NCBI GenBank assembly: GCA_964370045.1 | Contig: CAYJGZ010000008.1 | Location: 1-64,000 of the forward strand | Reading direction: 5' to 3' | From: JAAYCI01 sp964370045 | GTDB taxonomy: Bacteria; Bacillota; Clostridia; Oscillospirales; Ruminococcaceae | DNA length: 64,000 nucleotides | In this document: positions 7,558 to 14,303 of the stretch, piece after piece | How the letters are laid out: the number at the start of each line of letters is the position of its first letter | How positions within the stretch are numbered: the stretch's first letter is position 1 | Translations under genes and position numbers: made by a program | Notes under the pieces: generated by a model | The model's database searches: none | What the model was told of the DNA's origin: nothing | The model's input: the letters and a program-made list of their open reading frames with translations, nothing else

Positions 7558-7586
7558 TTGACTTTGCGAAAGAATTTAATTATTAT
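7558..7586 (+). promoter_or_regulatory. Probable tadA promoter
   Basis: TTGACT at 7558-7563, a 17-bp spacer, TATTAT at 7581-7586. A second -10-like TATAAT at about 7650 lacks a good -35. Confidence 0.5.
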
Positions 7587-7684
7587 GGATGAAATTGAAA
7601 CGAAGATGTTGAGGATAGGCATAGAATGGAACAAGAGAGTGTTTTTTGTATAATATAATGTAAGGGCGAACACTCCTGAACGAG

Positions 7685-8191
7685 ATGGGAAAGGACTTGG
7701 GTGAAATGCAGGATGCTATACTTAGCGATGAGCAGATTATGCGTTTGGCAATAAAGCAAGCGGATGTTGCGGCAAGTCAAGGTGAAGTGCCTGTGGGCGC
7801 AGTGGTTGTGATGGATGGTAGGGTGGTATCGTGTGCGTATAATAGGCGAGAACAGGATAAGAATGCGCTTGCACATGCCGAGGTACTTGCAATTGAACAG
7901 GCCTGTAAAAAATTAGGTGGGTGGCGATTATGGCAGTGTGAGCTGTTTGTTACGCTCGAGCCTTGCCCCATGTGCACTGGTGCGATTATCAACAGCCGCA
8001 TAAAGCGTGTGGTGTATGGAGCAAGCGATGAAAAAGCAGGGTGCTGTGCCTCGGTGATAAACCTATTTGAGCTTGGTTTTAACCATCATCCTATTGTGGA
8101 GGGCGGTTTGTTAAAAGAAGAATGTGCAGAGGTCTTGAGTGATTTTTTTGCTAAATTGAGAGAGCGGAAAGCTAAGAAAGAAAAGACTTAA
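7685..8191 (+). CDS. tadA: tRNA-specific adenosine deaminase
   Basis: A 168-residue zinc deaminase that converts adenosine to inosine at the wobble position (A34) of tRNA-Arg(ACG). The zinc and catalytic set is complete: His64-Ala-Glu66 and Pro-Cys94-Pro-Met-Cys97. VPVGAVVV near residue 36 and the INSRIKRVVYGA helix are typical of TadA, and the length is the same as the E. coli protein. The start is not certain: ATG at 7685 or ATG at 7706, which has AAAGGA upstream; the extra seven residues are not conserved in the family as I know it. The gene is followed after 69 bases by the SDR gene and probably shares its transcript. Confidence 0.93.
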   Translation: MGKDLGEMQDAILSDEQIMRLAIKQADVAASQGEVPVGAVVVMDGRVVSCAYNRREQDKNALAHAEVLAIEQACKKLGGWRLWQCELFVTLEPCPMCTGAIINSRIKRVVYGASDEKAGCCASVINLFELGFNHHPIVEGGLLKEECAEVLSDFFAKLRERKAKKEKT

Positions 8192-8260
8192 ATGCATGTT
8201 TATACATAAATAGCTGTATATAGTTGTTGCCAAATATCTTGCAAGCTGATGGGAGAAAGT

Positions 8261-8995
8261 ATGAAAAAAACAGTGTTGGTAACGGGAGCTTCGGGTGAAA
8301 TAGGTTCCGCAATAGCGGCGCAGTTTGCAGGGGAGGGTGCACGCGTGGTGCTGGGGTGCAACTCTCGCCTGCACTTAGCGCAGGACCTGTATGAGGCACT
8401 GGCGGCCGAGGGGCATGAGGTGATGCTCAGCTGTGCGGATGTGTGTGACGAAGAGCAGGTGGAGCGTATGTTCAATGAAGCGGAGGAAGAGTACGGCTCT
8501 GTGGATGTGCTGGTGAACAATGCAGGCATTGCACAGCAGAAAATGTTTTGCGACTTAACGCTGAGCGAATGGAATAGAATGATGGCGGTTAATGTTACGG
8601 GGACATTTTTGTGTTCAAAACGAGCGCTTGCCGGCATGGTGCGAAAGAAAAATGGCTGCATTATAAATATCTCTTCTATGTGGGGGCAGGTGGGGGCATC
8701 CTGTGAGGTTCATTACAGCACTGCTAAGGCGGCGGTTATTGGCATGACAAAGGCTTTGGCAAAAGAGGTGGCGCTTAGCAATATACGTGTGAACTGCATT
8801 GCGCCGGGCGCTATAGATGGCGGAATGATGGAAAACTTTGATGCGAAAGCAAAGCTTCAACTATGCGAGGAAATACCGTTGGGGCGAATGGGATTGCCGC
8901 AAGAGGTGGCGACGGCAGCGGTTTTCCTTGCATCAGAGAATGCTGCGTGGATAACAGGACAGGTTTTAGGGCTAAACGGTGGGATGGTAGTGTAA
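8261..8995 (+). CDS. Short-chain dehydrogenase/reductase, YmfI-like
   Basis: A 244-residue NAD(P)-dependent reductase: TGASGEIG (8-15) binds the cofactor, NNAG is at 86-89, and the catalytic Ser138/139, Tyr152 and Lys156 are present. It could be read as FabG, but the segment SSMWGQVGASCEVHYSTAK matches what I recall of B. subtilis YmfI, the reductase that makes the 5-aminopentanol modification of elongation factor P. FabG proteins normally lack the WG..GASCE signature. No fab genes and no efp gene are nearby, so context does not decide. The start at 8261 has GGGAGAAAGT directly upstream. Confidence 0.8.
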   Translation: MKKTVLVTGASGEIGSAIAAQFAGEGARVVLGCNSRLHLAQDLYEALAAEGHEVMLSCADVCDEEQVERMFNEAEEEYGSVDVLVNNAGIAQQKMFCDLTLSEWNRMMAVNVTGTFLCSKRALAGMVRKKNGCIINISSMWGQVGASCEVHYSTAKAAVIGMTKALAKEVALSNIRVNCIAPGAIDGGMMENFDAKAKLQLCEEIPLGRMGLPQEVATAAVFLASENAAWITGQVLGLNGGMVV

Positions 8996-9024
8996 GTGTT
9001 TGAAAAAATTAAACATGTGTTGAA

Positions 9025-9088
9025 CCGTAAATAGTTATATAATTATAACTATTTTTGCGCATAAGTTATAATTATATAATATTTACGG
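9025..9088. repeat. AT-rich 64-bp inverted repeat
   Basis: A long hairpin with arms CCGTAAATAGTTATATAATT and AATTATATAATATTTACGG around TTTTGCGC; only a few positions mismatch. It lies 30 bases after the SDR stop. No T run follows, so it is not a classic terminator. It might still end transcription, protect an mRNA end, or be a remnant of a repeat element. Confidence 0.65.
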
Positions 9089-9185
9089 CTCATTAAGACG
9101 ATTGGTGCGTAACTTCATCAGGTGGATGTGTGATAATTCGCACAAATAAATTTTTGGGAAAATAGAACTTTTTTGAAAAAAATGC

Positions 9186-9214
9186 TTGACAAAGCCGAAA
9201 TGCAGTGCTAAAAT
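9186..9214 (+). promoter_or_regulatory. Promoter of the T-box/trpB2 transcript
   Basis: Consensus TTGACA at 9186-9191, a 17-bp spacer, TAAAAT at 9209-9214. Transcription would start near 9221, immediately before the T-box leader. Confidence 0.75.
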
Positions 9215-9220
9215 GACGAC

Positions 9221-9501
9221 ATGAAAACCGATGACCGAAAAGAGTAGCCGACACAAACGGATTTCAGAGAGTGAGCGATTGGTGAGAAGCTCGCATAACG
9301 TGTGGCGGTGAATGGATTCGGGAGGGTGGCCCGAACAGGTGCGCTTTGTGCCTAAGTAGTAGCCAACGGAAAAGTCGTATCCGTTATCAATGCGACGTGT
9401 ATCCGCGTGAGCGTGTACATAGTGAGTGGGCGCTTTGCGCCAATGTGGGTGGTACCGCAGGAGTTGAACTCTTGTCCCAATGTAGGGATAGGGGTTTTTT
9501 T
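9221..9501 (+). promoter_or_regulatory. Tryptophan-specific T-box leader
   Basis: A leader of about 280 nt with T-box hallmarks. The T-box sequence TGTGGGTGGTACCGC (9444-9458) is followed by a terminator: CTCTTGTCCC (9469-9478) pairs with GGGATAGGGG (9485-9494), then seven T. Upstream, the stem I region contains AGTA (about 9241) and the specifier segment GAATGGATT, placing codon TGG (Trp) at 9313-9315. Uncharged tRNA-Trp would stabilise the antiterminator and switch on the gene downstream, a TrpB homologue. The specifier assignment rests on alignment by eye with the GAA-codon-A pattern of known T-boxes. Confidence 0.88.
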
Positions 9502-9530
9502 CGTGTGTATATAAAAAAGGAGGGAACGTC

Positions 9531-10901
9531 ATGAAAATACCAAACAAAGTATATCTCGGAGAGGAAAATTTGCCGCTGCAATGGTATAACCTGCGGGCTG
9601 ATATGCCAAACAAGCCGGCCCCGATGCTCAATCCGGGCACAGGAAAGCCGCTGGTAGCACAGGAAATGTCGGGAATATTCTGCGAGGAACTCGTAAAGCA
9701 GGAACTGGACAATACAAACCGTTACATTGACATTCCGGGCGAAATAGTGGACTTTTACCGTATGTATCGTCCCTCGCCGTTGATTAGGGCTTACTCGCTG
9801 GAGAAAAAACTCGATACACCAGCTAAAATTTACTACAAGTATGAAGGCAACAACACTTCGGGAAGCCACAAGCTGAACAGTGCCGTGGCACAGGCCTACT
9901 ACGCAAAGACGCAGGGACTTAAAGGCTTGACCACCGAAACCGGAGCGGGCCAGTGGGGCACGGCAATGGCCATGGCTTGCAAGCATTTTGGCATAGATTT
10001 GAACATTTTTATGGTTAAGGTGAGTGCGGAGCAAAAACCGCAACGTCGCACTCTCATGCAGGTTTATGGTGCAAATGTTACGCCCAGTCCCAGCGATACC
10101 ACCAATGTAGGCAGGGCAATATTGGCGAAAAACCCAACCACGGGTGGTAGCTTGGGCTGTGCGATTTCCGAAGCTGTTGAGAAAGCAGTGGGAACTGAAG
10201 GGTACCGTTATGTACTTGGTAGCGTTCTAAATCAGGTGGTTTTGCATCAAAGCATTATAGGCATTGAGGCAAAAATGGCAATGGATAAGCTGGAAGAATA
10301 CCCTGACATCGTCATTGGTTGTGCGGGTGGCGGCTCGAACCTCGGTGGGCTTATCTGTGCGTATATGCAGGATAAGCTGACAGGCAAGGCAAACCCCCAC
10401 TTTATAGCGGTGGAGCCGGCAAGCTGCCCCAGCATGACACGTGGACGATATGCGTATGATTTCTGCGACACAGGAAACATTACTCCGCTTGCTAAAATGT
10501 ACACGCTCGGCTCGGAGTTTATGCCTGCGCCAAACCATGCAGGTGGCCTGCGTTATCACGGTATGTCGCCGATTCTTTCCCAGCTGTACAGTGATGGATA
10601 TCTTGACGAAGCACGCAGTGTGGAGCAGAGCAAAGTGTTTGAGTCGGCAACACTGTTTGCACAAAGTGAAGGGCTTTTGCCTGCGCCTGAGTCGGCACAC
10701 GCAATACACGGTGCGATACAAGAAGCGGTTAAGTGCAAAGAAAGTGGCGAATCTAAGACGATTTTATTTGGTCTTACCGGAACAGGCTACTATGACATGA
10801 CAGCATACCAGCGCTATCTTGAGGGTGAAATGAGCGACTATATTCCTACCGATGAGGAGCTGGAAAAAGGCTTTGCGGGATTGCCCAAAATAGAAGGATA
10901 G
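9531..10901 (+). CDS. trpB2: TrpB2-type tryptophan synthase beta-like enzyme
   Basis: A 456-residue PLP enzyme that joins indole to serine to make tryptophan. PLP-binding Lys114 is in SGSHKLNSA, TTETGAGQWG (about 134-143) holds the catalytic Glu, and CAGGGSN (near 258) binds phosphate. The N-terminal extension and length place it in the TrpB2 branch rather than the classical TrpB1 (about 400 residues). There is no trpA or other trp gene nearby, which is usual for TrpB2 and fits salvage of free indole. An AAGGAGGG site precedes the ATG. The Trp T-box ties its expression to tryptophan starvation, and a terminator lies at 10978. Confidence 0.92.
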   Translation: MKIPNKVYLGEENLPLQWYNLRADMPNKPAPMLNPGTGKPLVAQEMSGIFCEELVKQELDNTNRYIDIPGEIVDFYRMYRPSPLIRAYSLEKKLDTPAKIYYKYEGNNTSGSHKLNSAVAQAYYAKTQGLKGLTTETGAGQWGTAMAMACKHFGIDLNIFMVKVSAEQKPQRRTLMQVYGANVTPSPSDTTNVGRAILAKNPTTGGSLGCAISEAVEKAVGTEGYRYVLGSVLNQVVLHQSIIGIEAKMAMDKLEEYPDIVIGCAGGGSNLGGLICAYMQDKLTGKANPHFIAVEPASCPSMTRGRYAYDFCDTGNITPLAKMYTLGSEFMPAPNHAGGLRYHGMSPILSQLYSDGYLDEARSVEQSKVFESATLFAQSEGLLPAPESAHAIHGAIQEAVKCKESGESKTILFGLTGTGYYDMTAYQRYLEGEMSDYIPTDEELEKGFAGLPKIEG

Positions 10902-10977
10902 CATAGCTTGAAAACATGTATGATGTCAGCGTAGGGTGACATATGTCGGTTGTTTAATAGTAGCATTTAGGATAAAG

Positions 10978-11022
10978 AAGCGTTTGCGGGGGAGTTGAAG
11001 TAGCCCCTGCAAACGCTTTTTT
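10978..11022 (+). terminator. Terminator after trpB2
   Basis: A 15-bp stem, AAGCGTTTGCGGGGG / CCCCTGCAAACGCTT with one mismatch, followed by six T. Confidence 0.85.
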
Positions 11023-11234
11023 GTTGTGCGAAAATAAAGACATAGATTGTAGCAAATGAAGATGTTTTTTGAACAAAGTATAAAATTCGTTATTTTACGA
11101 CGTAAAGAAAAAGCTATAATATAGCTGAAATTGTATAAAGTAGTATAGGCGAAAACGTGTAAATTGGCAAAATTAGTGTATAAAAATGCAATCAAAGACG
11201 ACAAAGACTTCACTGTGTGGAAAGGATTGGTAAA

Positions 11235-12392
11235 ATGTATAAGTCGGACTGTGAAGTGCTATTTGTCAGCACATATCCGCCCGAAACAGACTACATTGCC
11301 GCGTATACTCGCGAGATGGTATACTATATGAGGCAGGCATCAAACATAAGCTGTAAAGTATTTGCGGTAGGGGAGAGAGAGGCGAACTACAGCGGTGATG
11401 TTGCAGGTAGATGCAAGAAAAACAGCCGTATTGAGCACCTGGCGGCAGCAGAGCATATTAACGGATTATCCACCGATTTGGTGGTACTGCATCACGACTT
11501 TAATATATACGGCGGTGATGATGGAGAGTATATATTAGATATGTTGCAGAATTTGAATTTGCCGCTTGGTGTTGTGTGTCATAGTGTGCCGCAAACTCCA
11601 ACGCTGAATCAGGTAGAAGTGATGTCGGAGATTTGCAAATATGGCAGTAATTGCATTGTAATGAGCGAAAGTGCGGCATATAATTTGCAAAAAAAGTGCA
11701 AAGTTGATGAAAAAAAGATAAAAGTGATGCCACCGCTTATTCCAATGATGCCAAAGCACACAAGAGAGGAAGTCAAGCGCGCATATGGCTATGAAGATTT
11801 GGTGCTTATAAGCAGTTTTGGCAGTATAATCCCTGAAAATGGAATAGAAAGTGTGATTCATGCAATTTCAAAGCTAAAAAATCGCCATCCAACCCTACGA
11901 TATTTGATAGCGGGAAAACCATGCCCAAAGGCGACAAAAGAAGAGGGGATAAAATATTACAAAGAGCTTGTAAACCTAACACGGGTACTGGATGTTGAAG
12001 ATAGGGTGATATTTCACAGCTACACGCCGAGTACGAGAGAACTTTTAACAGTGATGACAATGTCGGATGTGTTTTTAGTTCCAAGCCTGAAGGTGGATTG
12101 GTTGACCCATTACTCCCTTGCTGTGGCAATGGCAAAGGGGAGAGTAGTCATATCTGCGCCATTTTTTTATGCAAAAGAGACACTGGGAAACACCGGAATT
12201 CTTTTGGAAGAAAAGGTGAAGTGGGAAAGTGTATACAATAGCATAGCTAATGTTTTGCAAAATGAGGAGCTAAAAGAGAGCTTGGAAGAAAAGGCGAAAC
12301 ATTTAGGCGCATACATGGATACGGAATTAGTGTGTCAACAATATGAGGGGATGTTTAGAAGGGCCTCGGGTTTACCTGCATCACGTAAGTAG
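11235..12392 (+). CDS. Glycosyltransferase, GT4-like (GT-B fold)
   Basis: A 385-residue cytoplasmic protein. The N-terminal half has VLFVSTYPPETDYIAAYTREMV, a typical donor/acceptor loop start; the C-terminal half has LISSFGSIIPENGIESVIHA, LRYLIAGKPCP and VIFHSYTPSTRELLTVMTMSDVFL, the ordinary GT-B family 4 pattern. The usual E-x7-E is poorly conserved (GILLEEKVKWESV). Function is transfer of a sugar from a nucleotide-sugar or sugar-phosphate donor to an unknown acceptor, perhaps an envelope glycan. The start may be ATG 11235 or GTG 11217; AAAGG precedes the ATG. It is single, not in a polysaccharide cluster, and its base composition is more AT-rich than the core genes. Confidence 0.8.
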   Translation: MYKSDCEVLFVSTYPPETDYIAAYTREMVYYMRQASNISCKVFAVGEREANYSGDVAGRCKKNSRIEHLAAAEHINGLSTDLVVLHHDFNIYGGDDGEYILDMLQNLNLPLGVVCHSVPQTPTLNQVEVMSEICKYGSNCIVMSESAAYNLQKKCKVDEKKIKVMPPLIPMMPKHTREEVKRAYGYEDLVLISSFGSIIPENGIESVIHAISKLKNRHPTLRYLIAGKPCPKATKEEGIKYYKELVNLTRVLDVEDRVIFHSYTPSTRELLTVMTMSDVFLVPSLKVDWLTHYSLAVAMAKGRVVISAPFFYAKETLGNTGILLEEKVKWESVYNSIANVLQNEELKESLEEKAKHLGAYMDTELVCQQYEGMFRRASGLPASRK

Positions 12393-12521
12393 TGAGGTAA
12401 AAGATTATAGTGGTAAATAAAATTGCTTAAAAAGCAGTTATATTGAAGGTTATTATGTCTAAACTGCATTGATGTAGGTGAATAGATGCACATTCCATAA
12501 AAAATGAGGAGGACATGAATT

Positions 12522-12701
12522 ATGCAAGAAACACAAGGCAGGGGAAGGCAATTTGCGGTAACTACTGTTAAAGCCGGGGTTTCGTTTGGCAGTGCGCTGG
12601 CGATGGTGATTTCGTACACAAACTGGGAGTCTATATTTTGGGCGATAATACACGGTATTTTTAGCTGGGGGTACGTGATATACTATTTGTTGGTGTATTG
12701 A
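12522..12701 (+). CDS. 59-residue small membrane protein
   Basis: A short gene whose product starts MQETQGRGRQ and has two hydrophobic stretches: SFGSALAMVISYT (21-33) and SIFWAIIHGIFSWGYVIYYL (37-56). I recall this pattern (GVSFGSALAMVISYT, then W-x-IIHG and YVIYY) from small uncharacterised proteins in Bacillota. GAGGAGG lies 11 bases before the ATG, slightly far but clear. It follows the glycosyltransferase gene by 129 bases and is closed by the hairpin at 12742. Function unknown; probably a membrane-inserted small protein. Confidence 0.7.
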   Translation: MQETQGRGRQFAVTTVKAGVSFGSALAMVISYTNWESIFWAIIHGIFSWGYVIYYLLVY

Positions 12702-12741
12702 TATTCATGTGGATGCGATGTGTAATTTGAAAAGCATAAAA

Positions 12742-12784
12742 ATACCGCTAATGCTTTGTGCAAAATACAAAGCATTAGCGGTAT
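12742..12784. terminator. Bidirectional terminator between convergent genes
   Basis: A perfect 18-bp stem (ATACCGCTAATGCTTTGT and its complement) around GCAAAAT, with an A/T-rich flank on both sides, between the plus-strand small membrane gene and the minus-strand lipoprotein gene. Confidence 0.75.
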
Positions 12785-12873
12785 AATTTACAATGATATT
12801 AACAAACTAACTTGTGCTACACTATACAGTATTGCGAAACCTGCACTGCGTAGCGACGGAAGAAAGCTAACAG

Positions 12874-13431
12874 TTAGGACCACTCAAAGTAGTTGTTGAA
12901 CGAACCGTCAGAGTAAATTTCTACGTACAGAGAAAGGTCTGTAAGCTCGGTCAAGGGGATTTCGAAGAAATCGTACTGGTCGCCGTCGTCGTCCAGTGTG
13001 CGAATGTCAAAGGTTGTGCCTGCAGGTGCGCCTGTGTCAAACACCAGCTCCATGCTGCTACCGTTCAGCAGAACAGCACCGCGCATTATGTCGTCGCCCC
13101 AGTAGTCGTCTGTGGTGGGGGAAACATAAAGCTCTACCAAGTCTGCGTTGCTGTAGTTGTGAAGCATAAAGTCGATGCTGTACATCGTCTCCTCAACAGG
13201 CATGGACGATGCAGGAGCGGGGTCGGGCATGGAAGACACCGGCGCAGGTGTGGACGATACCGGCGCAGGCTCGGACGATACAGGAGCAGGCGCAGGTGTA
13301 GAGGATACAGGAGCGGGCGCAGACGAAGATGCCGGCGCAGGTGTGGGAGCGGGCGCAGGTGCGGGTGTGCTGCAAGCTACTAAAGCAAACATTACAGCAA
13401 GGGACATGACAGTAAGTAGTACCTTTTTCAT
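12874..13431 (-). CDS. Small lipoprotein, ELYVSP/WGDD-type family, paralogue 2
   Basis: A 185-residue lipoprotein: signal peptide with lipobox LVAC (Cys20), then about 60 residues of Pro/Ala/Ser/Val repeats (units like SSTPAPAPV), and a C-terminal domain of about 105 residues with LHNYSNADLVELYVSPTTDDYWGDD and FDIRTLDDDGDQYDF. It is the paralogue of 6540-7046: same domain order, same ELY-x-SP and GDD motifs. The linker is probably a wall-spanning stalk. The start has GGAGG six bases upstream. Monocistronic, with its own strong promoter and a leader of about 130 nt. Function unknown. Confidence 0.8.
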   Translation of the reverse strand: MKKVLLTVMSLAVMFALVACSTPAPAPAPTPAPASSSAPAPVSSTPAPAPVSSEPAPVSSTPAPVSSMPDPAPASSMPVEETMYSIDFMLHNYSNADLVELYVSPTTDDYWGDDIMRGAVLLNGSSMELVFDTGAPAGTTFDIRTLDDDGDQYDFFEIPLTELTDLSLYVEIYSDGSFNNYFEWS

Positions 13432-13569
13432 AATTAACCTCCATAATACGTTATTTAATAAACACTACCGAAAAGCAGTGTTTTGCCAGTACGACGAAAA
13501 ACTTATAATGCTAAAAGTAAAACTCCATCGCATAAAATTAGCCATTTCGCACAGAATTATCTTTTCAAT

Positions 13570-13598
13570 ATTATACAATGTCGTAGATTGAAAGTCAA
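13570..13598 (-). promoter_or_regulatory. Strong promoter of the 12874-13431 lipoprotein gene
   Basis: On the minus strand TTGACT (13598-13593), a 17-bp spacer, TATAAT (13575-13570). Start near 13563, leader about 130 nt including a hairpin AACACTGC / GGTAGTGTT around 13450-13475. Confidence 0.65.
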
Positions 13599-13799
13599 CT
13601 GACGGAATGTGATTTGTGTGCAATATGTGTGTAAAAAGTACTGAAAAGATTTTGCGAAAAAATAGATAGAAATGAAAATTATAACACAGGTGATATTGGA
13701 AAAAATCAAGGCAAATAGCTGTTTTGATAATTGAAAAAGCAAAGTGTTTTGAGCTTTCTACTGTGCACATAAGGTATAAATTGGGCGATTATAGGTGCT

Positions 13800-14198
13800 T
13801 TAAGAGCTGTGCTTTTGAAACTCCACATATCGTTCGAGTATTTCCACACAATGGCAAATTAAGCGATTGCATAGGACGTCTTTTGGCAACTCATCGTTTA
13901 TCTTTTCGAGTAGTGCGGCGCAATATATCGAGCCATGTGTTTGCTCAAACTCCGCAATAAGCGCTTTCACCTCATCGTTTGAGTGGCGCAACATTCCCAT
14001 TGTCATTATTGCGCCGCTGAGTGCCCCGCATACAGTGCCGACACGCATACCGCCACCAAAATGATGACCAAGGCTGTATGCTGTATCTGCATCAACGCCA
14101 TGTAGGTCGCTGAAAACCATGAAAGTTGCATGACAACAGTTGTAGTGTGGCTCTTTTATGCTACGCAATGCGCACGCATCTTCGGTTCGCTTGCTCAT
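13800..14198 (-). CDS. C_GCAxxG_C_C family redox protein
   Basis: A 132-residue soluble protein of the family named after its cysteine pattern. YNCCHATFMVF (Cys21, Cys22), FGGGMRVGTVCGALSGAIM (Cys57) and later Cys93, Cys110, Cys115 and Cys117 match the family, whose members are thought to be redox active or metal binding; the exact function is not established. The start has AGAGGT at the usual distance. It lies alone between the lipoprotein and BspA-like genes, on the same strand as both, with 368 bases and a lipoprotein promoter downstream, so it is probably transcribed alone. Confidence 0.85.
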   Translation of the reverse strand: MSKRTEDACALRSIKEPHYNCCHATFMVFSDLHGVDADTAYSLGHHFGGGMRVGTVCGALSGAIMTMGMLRHSNDEVKALIAEFEQTHGSIYCAALLEKINDELPKDVLCNRLICHCVEILERYVEFQKHSS

Positions 14199-14238
14199 AT
14201 ATATACCTCTTAAAAAAATGTCATGTTTGCTAAATAAA

Positions 14239-14267
14239 AATCCAACCTTATATGCAGGTTGGATTTT
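14239..14267 (-). terminator. Terminator after first BspA-like gene
   Basis: Stem AATCCAACCT / AGGTTGGATT with loop TATATGC. A/T runs flank both sides, so it may work in both directions; it follows the minus-strand gene ending at 14304. Confidence 0.75.
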
Positions 14268-14303
14268 TTGGGTTGTGCTGAAAATATAGATGCAGTGTCG
14301 AGC

